DNA of 64,000 bases from Takakia lepidozioides. Its lineage: Eukaryota > Streptophyta > Takakiopsida > Takakiales > Takakiaceae. A program made the translations under genes and the position numbers. The stretch spans positions 80,437,171-80,501,170 of the forward strand of contig CM060732.1 in NCBI GenBank assembly GCA_030704615.1. Direction: 5' to 3'. The notes beneath the pieces are model-generated. The model was not told the DNA's origin. It saw nothing but the letters and a program-made list of their open reading frames with translations, and did not search any database. Below, piece after piece: positions 33,361 through 46,550 of this stretch (position 1 is the stretch's first letter; the number at the start of each line of letters is the position of its first letter).

Positions 33361-35740
33361 ATGATGTATATTATCAACAACGGCTCCGGGGCTAATGTTT
33401 CCCGTGCCTTGGATTGCTTATCCATTTTCTACGAAGCATCAGGTCTTGGTGTGAATTGGAGGAAATCGGTTGGTATGCTCTCGAAGCTTCGGACTGACAA
33501 CTCCTCTTCTCACTGTCAACAGTGGGGTCAGGATTTCAACCTCCGTTGGCTGGATGATGGGGAGTGCCACGTTCTTTTGGGTCACCTCATTGGACATGGC
33601 CTAGATGACTCCCACAGATGTTACTCCATCTTGGCGCACCTTAAGAAGCATCTGGCCTATTGGAGCTCTTTACATGTCACCATCATTGGTCGAGCGTTAA
33701 TTGCCAATCAGATTTTGCTGGGTTCTTGTTGGTTCATATCCTCCGTATGGTCCACTGGAGCTGTCTTTATCAAGAAGGTTAAAGCTCTAATCCGCAATTT
33801 CATTTGGGGAGCCACACCTTCAAGGCCAAACTGTAGGGCTTTAGTTAGCTGGGACAAGATCGCGCAGAAAAAGAAAAACAGTGGCATGGGGATCCTCGAT
33901 CCGGACACACAAATATGCACTCTACTCGCTAAGTGGGTTCCACGAATTTTTGGGAATCTCGCTCCTCTGTGGAGCATCCTGGTCAAGCAACATATTCTAC
34001 GTGCCACCCCCTCCTTCTCGAACTTATGGCCTCAATCTCTAAAGTGGGTGATTCATGGCGGTTCTTTAAACGCTAAGCCAGGGGTGGGATCGTTGGCAAA
34101 GAACTATTTGGGCAGCCTGGATCAGGCTGTGCCTCCACCTCCGCCAATTGGGCCCTTCCACCCCCGAAGAGGTGTCCAGACAACCTCTTTTCGGCAACAC
34201 AAATGGAGAGGCTGCTGCTCTAGTAAGATGCTCTAATCATTGGGCTCCTTGGGAGGCTACCAACATCAACCATTTCTCCCACGTTTGGGAAAATGGTGCC
34301 TTGTTACCTATGACTGAAGCTACAACCAACTTATTTAGCAGAAGACGTATGCAGGCTGGGACCTGGTCACTAGCAATTTTCCATCTCTTTGGATTTCCCT
34401 TGCCTCCTATCCTGCAAATCTTAGAATGTTGCCTGCCTGGGTTGGCTTTGACACAGCTGAAGACAAAATTGCCTTCTTTGCCATGGCTAGATCTGACGCC
34501 TTGCTGAATGGATGGAAGTTCCAGGTTAAGCCCTCTAGCTCCCTTATCTCACCTATCCTTTGTGATCTGCCTGAACATCAATGTTATGCCATTCGTGTTT
34601 GGTGTATGGCCTCAGGGGAGACGAACCCAAAGCTGGAAAATGGTTCGTATACCAACCCTTTTCTCCATTGGTTCCTACAATCACCCATCTCCCTCCTCCA
34701 ATTTGACCCGGGGGAATGGGTTTGGAAGGACAAGAAGCATTCTCATTTCTTTAAGTACTCGGTTATGTTGGGGGCCTCCCTTCTCAAACCTGCTGTGTCC
34801 ATGGATTCCAAATGGTCTGGCAAATGGGCCCACATTCTTGATTGCCCTTCATCGTGGTCCTTGGTTTGGAAAGATGTATGGCGCAAAGATAGAGCATCTA
34901 AGATTACGGGTTTCTTGTGGAAATTAGTCAACAAGATTCTTCCTGTCCGTGTTCATTTTCAGTGGTTCTATGGAATGTGACCATTGTAATCTGCAGGCTC
35001 CTAAGACCATTGAACATTGTTTGGTCAATTGTCCCCTGGCTTCAACTGTTTGGAACCATGTCGGTGCTTTCTACAGACAGTGGCAAACTCTTACTTTTCC
35101 TTGTGTTTTCGATTCAGCTTCTTAATTTCTCTGATCAGAGCCCTTACCTTATGGCATGTTTGGAAAGCAAGATGTAAGAGAGTCTTCGGTGGGAGACCAA
35201 GTAGTGTCAGAGTCATTTTGTGCTTGATTCATGCAGACTTAATGTCTTAAGCCCGTAAGGCTTGGCGGGTGTTGAGTGAAGCTGTTTGCAGGTGCAGCAA
35301 CAGACGAAGGGACCATCTTTCTCACAGTTTGACAACTCGTGGGGCAAGAGATAGATCATCTGCTCTAGAGACTCACCCTCGGGAATTCGCTGGAACGACT
35401 CCATCCCTTCCAGCTGGGAGCTCGTTTAGTGTTCCTCCTTCTCCGGCAGATGGCGAGGAATCTGAAGTGAACTGGAGACACTGCCGCCGCTCTCTTAGAA
35501 AAACTCGATCTAGGACGCAGCTCTCCTTTCAGACATACAAAAGGAAGCGTGATAGCTACTAGGGTAATTAATTCCAAGTTGTTTAGCTTGGTCTCTCCTT
35601 GGCCAATTCGGTTGGCCCTCTTTTTTCTTTGTTCTTGGTGACGAAGCAGTGTCTTCCTGGGTCAACCTCTATGGCACCCGTTAGAGAGGTTATTTTTTCC
35701 TCGAATGTATCCCCTACACATTTTCACCCCTGCTATAAAG
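33361..35740 (+). mobile_element. 5'-truncated L1-type LINE (family B), ORF2 C-terminal part
   Basis: Begins just after where the YADD motif would be: ALDCLSIFYEASGLGVNWRK is the L1 RT thumb entry. Then GRALIANQILLGSCWF, KALIRNFIWGA, and GMGILDPDTQICTLLAKWV. Further on, over frameshifts near 34150 and 34970, come the zf-RVT region (ITGFLWKLVNKILPVRVHFQ) and a C-x2-C...H-x4-C finger (CDHCNLQAPKTIEHCLVNC, 34970-35030). The C-terminal tail ends in a basic stretch (WRHCRRSLRKTRSRTQL), stop near 35562. A (TA)n tract follows at 35755. 5' truncation and decay mean it is inactive. Confidence 0.85.
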
Positions 35741-36218
35741 TAAACATATTTTCCAATATATATATATATATAATAAAAATAACTATATTATCAATTTATA
35801 TCATGCTTTCAATGTCAGATTCATCATTCAAATTTAAATCTAATCAATCAAGTTATCTATCATATTACATCTCAAAAACTTCAAATATTTCAAATATAAT
35901 ATTTATATTAATAAATTTATTTAACGAATAATAATAAATATATATTTAATGATATAATATGTATTAAAATACTTTAAATATAAATCAATGTATAATATAT
36001 AATGTATAATACTATGGTTAATCTTTAAGGCCTTTGGCCACAATTTTGTATGCTATAATGGATAGCTATAAGGGTTCCCTATACAGATTTTATTTTTTTT
36101 ATGAAAACCAGCGCTGAAACGAGTCCAATCTGATATAAGAGTTTATATTCCTATATTGTATAGTGTGTATATATCCATATGTATACATCAAATATGACAT
36201 ATATAATATTGATTACTT
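35741..36218. other. AT-rich spacer between two LINE copies
   Basis: Very AT-rich, with TATATA runs and no coding. It resembles the AT-rich sequence at 33150-33360 upstream of the first LINE. Confidence 0.4.
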
Positions 36219-36955
36219 AGTTCACTCAGACATGTTGTCTGAGGCTCGCAAGGCATGGGATGTTTTGGTGGCAGCTCTTTCCAGGTGTAATAACAGAAGG
36301 AGAAACCAGCTTGTTGCAGCATTTGATAGCTCGTGGGGGAGGGAAGGGTTCTTCTGCAGACGGATTTCAGAGTCAAGAGTTCAGTGGTTCGAAGACCTCC
36401 CACCCTGCTGGCAACTCCATAGGAGCCAAACGGCCCCTCCTCGAATCTGAAGAAGGAGAAGTGAATTGGAGGCACAAAAGAAGTCTTAGAACGGCAAAAT
36501 CTAAGGCGCAGTTATCATTTGAGAATCCCAAAAGGAAGCGGGGTTCCTCTTGATTACGAGAAGGATTCTAGTTCCCTACCTTCCTTTTTGGAAGATTTGA
36601 TCATTTCTTTGGTCAGTCAGGCTGGGGCCAGGATACCCCTTTCTTGATCTATGCTTCTTGCTCTCGTCCCTGCTGCTAGGGTTATTGGTTACATTTTCTT
36701 TCTTGCCATAGTTGTTTTGCTTCAATATGGTGTGTTCAGGCCCTGCTGATGGAGTGGAGCTCCCCACAGAAGTTGATGCTTGGCTCTTCTGCCATGCCTT
36801 AGCTTTGTCCACTTTATCTCCCCCCTCTCTTTAGATCTGCAGGCTCAGAGTGGTATCTCAGTTATCAGCCTTATGGCTCTCTGCAAGGTTATTTTTCCTT
36901 ACCTCCTTTTTAATAAATTTACAGGGCTACTATCCCCCTGTTCTATATATATATA
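36219..36955 (+). mobile_element. Second family-B LINE, 3' end only
   Basis: Matches the last part of the preceding LINE: ARKAWDVLVAALSRCNNRRR aligns with ARKAWRVLSEAVCRCSNRRR, and VNWRHKRSLRTAKSKAQLSF with VNWRHCRRSLRKTRSRTQLS. Its 3' UTR is longer than in the first copy (stop near 36553, end near 36955) and also ends in a TA tract. Independent, more severely 5'-truncated insertion. Confidence 0.8.
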
Positions 36956-37080
36956 TAAACAATATAGTTATTTGGCTAAAAATAATGTGATATTTTGGCT
37001 AAAATATATTAGGGTTTAGCCAGAACTTGTCGAAGTGGCCTTATGTAACAAAAACTTGGCACTAGCTGGCATCCTAAAGA
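36956..37080 (+). repeat. Dispersed repeat, inverted relative to 178-306
   Basis: Runs from AACAATATAGTTATTTGGCT to CTAGCTGGCATCCTAAAGAA. Contains a repeated TTTGGCTAAAA and the inverse TTTAGCC. It directly abuts the LINE TA tail, so it may be the target into which that LINE inserted. Confidence 0.75.
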
Positions 37081-37798
37081 AATGGGATGATTTCTTTTTC
37101 TTTTCATCCTTCTTTTATGCCTTTCTTCCCCCTATGGCTTCTCGTGAGAAAAGATCTTGAAGGTAAAGATAAGAAATGTCGCAGATGTGCATTACGCCCA
37201 GGGTGTAATGCAGTGGAACTCCTGGATAATAGCCACATATTAACAAAGAGAAATCAGCCCTAGTTCTTTACGAGGGGCATCCTATACCTACTCAAGTTGT
37301 CACGCATGCATGGAAGTATTCAGCAAGGGGATTTCATTCATTTACAAATATGGATAGAATATTCTCATTACACCTGTATCGATCAAATTCGAAACCCTTT
37401 GCCTTGTCATGCCTAGGAACGAAAGGGTACAGTACCTGCAAAGGGAAGAGGCTCTTATTTACTCTAGCTCCGGCTGGCGTCATATATGGATATATGCCTC
37501 AGGAAGGCAAGGCCACCAAAAGTGAAAAAAGAAAAGAAAAGAAAAGAAAAAAAGCTGCAGACGATCTAAGTACAATGCTTTTGAGTGAAGGATGGGGATT
37601 TTCGCCGAATCGAGACCGTGGCGCTCATATTGGAACCAATCTGAGCCGCTCGAAGAAAAAGATGGAAAACCTAGGTCAAAGACTAGACTCCCCTCTTTTG
37701 CCGGTTTCTCGCTATCACGGTTGCGATCGGTGGACGATCCTGGCTTGCATGCTCGCTCTCTGCGGCTTTGTTGCAGACTTGCGAGGAAGAGAGATTGC
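37081..37798 (+). other. Upstream region of the DEAD-box helicase gene
   Basis: Open frames run into exon 1: an in-frame ATG lies at 37592, and an overlapping frame spans 37350-38072. A purine run AAAAGAAAAGAAAAGAAAAG sits near 37530. Likely promoter and 5' UTR. No TATA box could be assigned with confidence. Confidence 0.4.
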
Positions 37799-40700
37799 AT
37801 GGCAGGGACTGCACTGCTGCGTCACGCTATTATGCCCGGCCCAATTTCACACTACAATCACCACTCTCTTGCTGTCGCAGGCCCAGCCCTTGAACTGGGG
37901 GCCGTTTTTTTGTCTCGTGTGTCTAGGGCTGGATTTTCTAGAGCCAGCGTCATCCCTTCCTCGACTTCTTTCATCTCGGGCACCAGTTTGGGAGCGTTTC
38001 GAAACCCTCCTGCGAAGGGAATTCGGATGGCGGATGCTGTGGGAGGGGGATTGGTTGAGGGAGTTCGCATGATGGGGGGAGGGCCTCGCACTTTCCCCGG
38101 TGGTGTTTCAAAGTGGCAATGGAAAAGAATGCAAGAGAAGAAGCAGATGCAGATTGAAAAGGCCCGGCTAGTTAGGGAGAAGCAAATGTATGACGAAAGG
38201 CGACGTGCGGAATTGATGGTGGCGTCTCCGCTGCTCGAGAAACCATGGGAAAGAAATGGCCCTAATGTTAACTCTATTTTTCCTCCCTCTGGTACGGATC
38301 CAAAGGTCCGGGCTCTTGCAGACAGGTTTCGAAAGCACGGCGCTCAGGACCTTTGGACGGATGAGGATGGGCCTGAGGGAGCTGCGCGGCACGCCTCTCG
38401 TCCATCTGCCCGCTTTCTTCCCAAAGCTACTATCCACAGCTCCGCTTTTTCTGAGAGAGGTGAATCGCATTCTTCTCAGGGTGGCCAATTTGCAGGGAGA
38501 TTTGAGGATTGGGAGCATGCAAGCAACTTAGAAAATGCAGGACTTTCTTACCGCAGGTGGAGGGCCCAAAGATCTCTAGAAGAGCCTGATGGTCAAATGA
38601 GAGGTAACATAGAGATGCTATGGCGTTGCATTAGAAAATCTGCAGAAATGGCTATTTCAGTTCAAACTGACAAACTTAGCATATTTTTTACATGCAAGTC
38701 AACCCAAATGATTAACCCGATTAAGGAATGGAGCCACGTATTTCTCTTTCCTAAGTCGGTGTCTCCTTCCCTCAGCCTGATTAGCCAATTTTGGTTGAAC
38801 ACATGGTTTCAGGCTATAAGTGCTGATTCTGGTACCGCTGGATTGTAGCAGGTCCGGTCAAACGTAGGATGGCTCCTCAGGCAGATCGCTTGGAGAGCGA
38901 TTCAGCTCCGCCAGGAGAAGGAACCGTCCTCGTGAAGCGCAAGAAGGAGAAGGATTTTTCGGAGAGTGGTGAGGAAGGCGATGCTCTGGTGCCTGAAAGA
39001 AGAACACCTTCACACTTGTCTACTACAAGGTATGGGTTTTAGGGCTTAACATGATCTTGCTAGTATTTTGGGTCTTTTTCTGGAGGACAAAATTGTTTTA
39101 GAGGCTGATTTGGAATCCCAATCCTTGAGGTTGGTCGCACTTGGGGCTGTGTCTGTGTGTAGTAGAACTCTCTTCTATCTGTTTCTACGCAAGCTCTCCT
39201 GTTCCAGGTTACCCTCACTTCCTCAAAAAGACTTCCCTCGTCTCTTTGTCTCTCTCTCTTTGTGTCTCTGTGTGTTGGTTTACAAGATGTGAATCCACTC
39301 GAGACTGTCCCTTCTTGATCCATGGCCAGTGTTTTTGTTTGAGGTGTACTATGGACAGACTGGAAGTGAGAAGTTTGCTTTCGCCAGGTCATTTGAGTTC
39401 GCCCTATGATCATCCGGTTTTTAGGGGCCAGGAGTTGAACTATCAATTGCCAAGTTGTGCAATATGTGGCCCTAGTCTGAACTGGTTTCACCTCTAGTTC
39501 CATGTACGTTTTGAAAACAAAGACACTGGCCATGGTGGACAGGAAGGGGAGGGGCCGGCTTTCCAATGTATTGGGAGTTAGAAGTGAGTGGGTTGGTCTT
39601 CCCCTCTTACTCTTATGGTAAGCCCTTTCCGAATATTTGGTAGCAAACATATAATGGGTTTCTTCTTGTGGAGTGGTGCCTACCAGTCTCTTGTTAAGTA
39701 CTTAGTTTGTTTAATGCAAATGCCTAGAGACTTGCAATAGGCGTTCTCAACAACTGAAGATAGCGGCACTTATTCCACAAACTTGTTTCTGGATCTCTTT
39801 ACTATCCCTGTGGCTGCACTGCTTCAGCCCTCACGCAACTGTCACAAACTGATATCCTTCATCGTTCTCACTATTCTCACTAAGAGAACCTGTCCACTTG
39901 CATCAAACAGAGATGGGGGAGATACATCACTCTAGATGTATCTCTAGAGCAAAGATTTTGGGGGTTTGACCTCACAAGGACAAAAACCCAGATTTGCAAC
40001 AGCAATTTGCAAAGCCAACAACAAACCCGTGGCAGGGAATTATGCATTGTTTGATGTAAGAGCTGGCATTGCCCTTTTGCTAAAATATAGTAGGTTGATT
40101 CCAGCCCTGGTACTACCCAGGGTACACATTCTAGTCTACCTCCCCCTGCTTGAAAACAACTCAGGGAGGTTGCAAATGCAGGAACTAAACTTCTTGTCCT
40201 TGCAGCAATGAAGAGCCCTAGCGGTCATGCACATAACTCTTGCACGTCCCAATTGCTGGCCATCCTCCCAACTGTGAGAAAAATTGTCAACCATACAGTG
40301 AAAATTGTTAACCCACAAGCATGTGTAACCATTGTCTGTGGTGTACCCAGAAAAGCCTTTGCCATCGGTTACCATAACCATAGGCAGTGTCCTTAGGATA
40401 GTGGGTGCTTTCTGGTCTGAAATGAGCCGGAGGTATTCGCCTCAGTGGCCAAACGGAAAATATGCAAAGTGTCTTGTTTACTGTCGAATTCTTCTGGAAA
40501 TTTGCATCCCCTCTCAGTTTGATTTGAGAAGGGAAGGCTGGGCACCCAAATATGAGGTTGATCTGGGTAGAGAGATGCAGGAATGACTCTTGACATAATT
40601 TTACGTGCTGGTTTCAGATTCTCTGAGTTTGACATATCTCCGCTGTCACTGAAGGCCATCCACGAGGTTATGGGATTTAAAACTATGACTGTGGTGCAAG

Positions 40701-43700
40701 ATGCTACGCTTCCTACCATCCTCCAAGGTACACATACCTTCTGTGTTGTTTTCAAACTTGTTCATTCATATCAGTCTCCTATGTCCTGTCCAGGAATCGG
40801 CACTTCTGAAATTTGTACTGGGTAAAATTTGGTCAAGAATTTGGTAACTTACAAAGGTCTCGTATAAATGTAATTTTGTGTTGGTGATTCAGCCTGCTCA
40901 AGCACAAGAAAGTATTTGCTTACTAATCATCCAATAGGAAATGTCCAATTGTAGAACAGAGTCTCCATCTCATGTAAGGAAGTGTTTTGTTTCTTCTGCG
41001 TGTTTGTGGCATTGTAGAGAACCACTATCTTCATGTTGGAGGAAACAAAGGATTGCAGGTCTCATGTTCTGTCAATGTGTTTGGTATGATGCAGGTAAAG
41101 ATGTGCTGGCAAAGGCCAAAACTGGCACCGGCAAAACTATTGCTTTTCTGGTATACATTTCCCCATCTTTACTATGTACTTGGCTCAGGATCTTTATAGT
41201 TGGCATCAATGGACCCAACACTTTGTTCCCAACTAAGTGGTCCCTTGCTTGTCATGATATTGATTAGCTGCCAGCGATCGAGACAGTCCTGAAGTCCCGT
41301 GCCTCTCAAAAGACAGTAGGCCGGACCCCAATCAATGCGGTTATAATATGCCCCACCCGTGAACTCGCGAACCAAGCAGCTGCTGAAGCGAAGATGTTGA
41401 TGACTTTCCACCTTGGTCTGGGGGTGCAAGTTGTGATTGGTGGGACTAACATGGAGACAGAGACAAAGAGACTTGAGAAGCAGCCATGCCAGGTTAGTTC
41501 CCTCTCCTCCTTCCTTCTTTTTATCCGTAAGGCCTTGCGAGGATGGATCCTAGACTAAGGTTTGACAATGATCAGACTAGATTTGTTGGTTAGGAAGATG
41601 CACGCTCCCTATTTCTCTGCACAACTCACAATACCTGCATGAGACACAGGCATAACAGTCTGTTTGAGTTCTTTACCATAAACATTCACTCAAACACACT
41701 GATGGAAGATCTCATGAAGAGTTTGTTGTTGTTGTTGTAAGCTGCTAGTGGGGACACCAGGAAGGTTGCTCGATCATATCCAGTCGAATGAAAATGTACG
41801 AAAGCAGCTGCGAAATGTGAAAGTGTTGGTGCTAGATGAAGCGGATCAATTATTGGACATGGGGTTCAGGAAGAGCCTTGATGGCATCATCAAGGTTTTG
41901 CCACAAATGAGGCAGACACTTCTCTTTTCAGCAACTGTGCCAAAGGAGGTCAGTTATTACTCACGTGGTTCTCTTCTACACTGTAATCTGCGTTCTAAAC
42001 TGTAATCTGCATTGAAGTTCAGAAGGACAAGAAAAAAGATTTGATTTAGGTAGACAGGGATCAGATGGGAATCCATGGAGAGTTTGGGATTGAGTGTGTC
42101 TGCAGTTGGTTTGGTAGGATAGGCAGTTACTGATAATGCCAGCTTGGATTCCTTGCAGGTCCATAATATGTGTCAAATTGCATTGAAGAAAGATCATGTT
42201 TTTGTTGACACAGTTGGGCAGGAAGATGAGGAGACACATGCTAAGGTGAGAGCTTGGCCATCCCTCTAGTGAACAGTGAGTCATACCTCTGTTAACTTAT
42301 CTTCAAGAATCAGCGTCATATTATTTCGAGTTGTGGTGTCAGCGAATGGTATGCTCAGGGGCAGCTGAACTAGGAATACATGACCATTGAGGTAGCTGAC
42401 TTTGTCCAATGTGTGGAGCTACAATTATATTGGCTATTAGCTATGTGCATGCTAGATTATATTATTTTTCAGTCAAGAAGGGAGATATATACCTGATGTT
42501 ACAATATATTCTGACAATGAGCAATCTTCGTGGGGTAACATTTTGGCATTCATGAAGGGAGATGTACACACCTGTTGTGGACAACATATTTGTCTAAGAG
42601 AAATCTTAATGCAGAATATTCTATTTTTTGCAGTCAAGAAAGAAGATGTGCACACCTGCTGTAGAAAATCTTTGTTACAGATTGCAGCTTCTTATTGACA
42701 GATATTTTCCTCTAAATGTGTGTCAAGTTTATAGTAGCACCTGGAGGTGTAGGAAAAGGGTTCTAATGCATCTCAAATGTGGTTTGTATGGATGCTGTAG
42801 GTTAAGCAGGAGTATCTTATCGTCCCTTTGGAGAAGCAGTTGGGAGCCATCTATTCTCTGCTCAAGGAACATGGCACAGAGGATCCAAACTTCAAGGTCT
42901 GTGACAAGGGTTGTGTCTGCATGTTCTCCCCATGACTGTCAGATTCTAAACAATTGATTGTTTCAAGATGGTGGTGGTCATGGGACTTACCATTCGGAGG
43001 GGATTCCACTTTGTTCCTCTCACTCTGCTGGGCAGACATTTACTGGATGCATATCCTTAAGATTTTCAAAGGTGTATTCTGCCCTGTCATACATCAGTTC
43101 CCTACTACTGGCCAAGGTCCTGGATTATTGAAGATCTTTTCACTGCTCAGTCAAGCCCCCTGCATTGGCAAGACCTACGACTATACTGGACCAGACGTTT
43201 GATCTTGAAATACTGACGTAGCCCCCAACATGGTCTTTGAGCTCCCCGGAGAAGATTGTACTCATAAGACGTTGTTTGCCGTAGCCTTGTGGGCATTGAC
43301 CCCGCGCCCAGTTTGAGCGGGAACAAAAGGGACAGAACCTACCTCTGTCAGGGGCTGACGTTGGTAGTAAGACTTACCTTCATATATAGAATTAATCCGG
43401 GTTTTCCAGATATCCTCTAGAAATCCCTTCACACAAGCATCAATCTGCTGAATGTGATTTGCCCAAACACTAGGCCTCAGGAGGGCCTGGGCTTTTGGCT
43501 CAGCCTCGAGACTTTCAAAGTTGGTAAACAGGGGTACAGGCACAATTCCCTTGATAGATTTGAAGAGAGCGTCTCTTTGGTGAGAGAACCCGGGACAGTG
43601 TATCAGAAAATGAATACTGTCTTCAGATTGCCCACACAACGGGCAATTGCACTCTCCCTTTCCTCTCTGCTTCTGTTTGCTGTTCAAAGGTAGGCTTCCT

Positions 43701-45398
43701 GCCCTGAGTTTAAATTTCAGTCTAGTGCCGAGAGTGGGTAGACCCTTGAGCTCCCCGGAGAAGAGATTGGGGCTATGCCTGAGGCCTACATGCAAACTAA
43801 GGCATGGTGGACATTAACAGCTATCTTTATCCCCCGCTATTACTGAAGATGGCGTGTACAAATCATTTGCAATTCCAATTGATTCTGGGATGTTCCAGAG
43901 TCCTGCACTAACCACTTATCATATCATCCGTTCAAACAGGAGTTCAAAGGCACATGTGCCGCCTCCCATGCAAGTGGGAAGGGCCAAGTTCAGTCACCCT
44001 GAGTTCAAACCCAAGGAGGGTTGTAGTTTGTGGCACTACACCCTCTTGTTCTCAGTCTTAGATAAAGACAAATGGATGAGTGCCAGAGCAAACAAGGTGA
44101 CAATTCCTGTATGGAAGAAATGAATTTGATGATGTATCAGAGCTCATGTGGTATCATGTCTTTTGGAGGCAGGTTCTGGTGTTCTGTACAACTGCTCGTG
44201 TCACGGCCTTTATGGCAGACTTTTACAAGAAGTTGGGTTTAAACACACTGGAGATCCATTCCCGCAAGTCACAAGCCGCCCGCACAAAGGTTTCGGATGA
44301 GTTCCGCAAGTCCAAGGGTGGTGTCATCATGTTCACCTCTGATGTGTCTGCCCGGGGTGTGGACTATCCGGATGTCTCTCTTGTAGTTCAGGTATATAGC
44401 TCATTTGAAAGTTTCTGGGCCCTCTTGGGTTCAGGGATTTGGACCGAGTTCAGTAGATACTACGTATTTGATTACCGCACCAAGTATTGTGGGTGGCTCG
44501 GGTTGTGTCCTGACCTTGTGGTTTAAATCTGGCTGCATACTCTATTGAGCTCTCAACGGTCCAATATAGGACCACATGTGGCAGTGGCATAATCAGGTAA
44601 TTGCTTTTGGGCTGGGACAGGTGGGGACACCAGCTGGACGGGAGCAGTACATACACAGATTGGGACGAACTGGGCGTGCTGGGAAGGAAGGCCAAGGGTT
44701 GCTTTTGCTGATGCCTTGGGAGGTGGTGTTTCTGCGGTCTCTTAAGGATATCTCCATTGCTGAAGCAAGGCCTGTACAAGTGTCCGCTACTATTGAAGAG
44801 AAGGTATGACTGGAAGATCCACTGAAGGATTGTACTGTCCACTTTGAAAGCTATATGCTTTTATGCATCTTTCTCTGTCTCTCTTACTCCTGTCTGTCTC
44901 CCTGTTGCTTTGGTCTGCACACACTCTCCTCCCCATGTGAGTGTAGGCAATCTGGGGCCGAGTGGAATGGGCTGGAATGGCACAGCTGGGCTCTGTACTA
45001 CACTTCTACATATTTTTGTCCCCTCAATGGGATTTAATAGTCACCACTTTTAGTGCAGGGCTAATGACTACAGCTTTGCCTAGCTCTCTATCTCTGATGC
45101 ACATGCACATTCCTCTACCCATGTTGTCGCCTGGAGCTTTCTGACCTACACCATACATGAATTCTTGCAGTTGGACAAAGTACTCCGAGGTGTGAGTAAC
45201 GATGTGAAGGAGAAGGCCTATCAAGCATGGCTTGGATACTACAACTCGTGTAACAGTCTTGGGTGGGATAAACCAACATTGGTGAAGCGTGCAAACATCT
45301 TTTCCTCAACCCTTGGTCTTGATGAACCTCCAGCGCTTCTGAAACGGACAATTGGGATGATGGGTTTGAGAAATGTGCCTGGCTTGCGGTCTACCTGA
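37799..45398 (+). CDS. DEAD-box ATP-dependent RNA helicase, RH31/RH26-like, 11 exons
   Basis: ATP-driven RNA unwinding enzyme, probably in an organelle. Exons: 37799-38603, 38852-39029, 40618-40727, 41095-41150, 41268-41492, 41742-41948, 42159-42245, 42801-42896, 44173-44391, 44621-44803, 45171-45398. All GT-AG, phases consistent, 797 residues. MAGTALLRHAIMPG is a transit-peptide-like start. MMGGGPRTFPGGVSKWQWKR (91-110) and ALADRFRKHGAQDLW are signatures of the plant RH25/26/31 group. Core: Q motif region FSEFDISPLSLKAI with TVVQDATLP, motif I AKTGTGKT (372-379), Ia PTREL (412), Ib TPGR (463), II DEAD (490-493), III SAT (521-523), IV VLVFCTT, V TSDVSARGVDYPDV, VI HRLGRTGR (673-680). C-terminus: AYQAWLGYYNS and MGLRNVPGLR. 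An upstream in-frame ATG at 37592 would add 69 residues. A LINE tail lies in intron 8. Confidence 0.93.
43256..43745 (-). mobile_element. 5'-truncated family-A LINE in helicase intron 8, 19-bp target duplication
   Basis: Antisense to the host gene. On the minus strand it reads LPTLGTRLKFKLRAGSLPLN, then knuckle CNCPLCGQSEDSIHFLIHC, QQIDACVKGFLEDIWKTR, and ends GGCTACGGCAAACAACG, TCTTATGAGTACAA. Both sides carry TTGAGCTCCCCGGAGAAGA (43237-43255 and 43746-43764), a target-site duplication expected from target-primed reverse transcription. The coding tail is still open, which points to a young insertion. Confidence 0.92.
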
Positions 45399-46550
45399 TT
45401 TCTTTCAGTCTCATTTTCATAGTGTAGGTTTCTTTCCTTATCTCTGGTTCTCAGGAAAGCAACTGGCAGCGCAAACTCAGCCACGGTTGCTCCATCTTTT
45501 TGAAGCTAGGGGGCTAGAGCAATGGTTCTGGAATGCACCTGAAGGTTACAGATAGTGTCAAATCAAGGTCCCGTTGTTATGGGAGGTGCGCAGGCAATAT
45601 GACGACTCGGGGCTGTCTCACAAACCCCTCTCTCATTGTCAGGTTCTGCAGTTATTGCTAGTTATTAACATAGGGCACTGATAACAAATGCTGTATTTGC
45701 TGGCCTCTCTTTCACTGCAGTGCTACTGGGGATATGATTGATGGGTTTGAAAAATCGCCTGTTTGGATGGACTACACCTTGCTGATGAAATTAGTTGTAG
45801 ACAATTACAGTAGGTATCAGGCAATTTTTGTAGTGGCAGAGAGAGCACCGCAATAGACAGGACATGTCAGTTAGAGGTATGGGCTTACTAAATCTTAGTT
45901 ACACCAATTTTAAGTTGACACTTTTAAGTGAGCAACAAAGACAGTTCTGCTCATGGATCTAAGAATGTGTTCCTTTTTGAGAAGGAGTCTCCATGGTAAT
46001 ATCGTCTTGACAGCAATCCAATGTGAGTTATGCCTAGCTGCTCTGCGGACACAGTTGGCCGATGTGAGTTCCAGTTGAGACAGCACCTCCTTCACTTTTG
46101 CGTGATGTCTCTCTTTTGTCTCTTTCTCTCCTGTGCTGTTTCCTCACCGCGTTTTGACCCATCCAATTAACGCAGTCCACTTCCAACATGAACTGCCCTA
46201 CAATGTCAACTAAACACTCCACACCTGTGTGAGGCAGAGGAAGAACAGCACCCTAACAAAGTCCAAGATGGTCTTGAAGAGGCACCTGCATCTACCTGTC
46301 ACTTCTAACCGCGCTTTGGTACCGAGGACAAGGCAGATCTTACTTATTAGGTTTGCTTATGCAGTACTGAGTAGCAGAAGGCCAAAGCATAGCAGCAGCA
46401 GAAGGCTTCCATCTTTGCAACCCTTATAAGTAGTTATCTTTTTTAGTGGGTACCTTAGAGCTATGATTCACACTTGATGTGGGTTGCCCTCTCTCTCTTG
46501 AGAAAGAAGAGAGACATAGGCGCATGCGAGGAGCTGCAAGGGCTGGAGCG
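45399..46550. other. Intergenic region, helicase 3' flank and CtpA upstream
   Basis: About 1.15 kb between two + strand genes. No coding recognised. The sequence GGCGCATGCGAGGAGC just before the CtpA start lies in an open frame that would extend CtpA 24 residues upstream to 46479. Confidence 0.4.

Noticed and set aside
37350-38072. 240-codon + frame overlapping helicase exon 1
   Set aside because: It is a shifted reading of exon 1. Only the other frame carries the FPGGVSKWQWKR signature and splices into exon 2 in phase.
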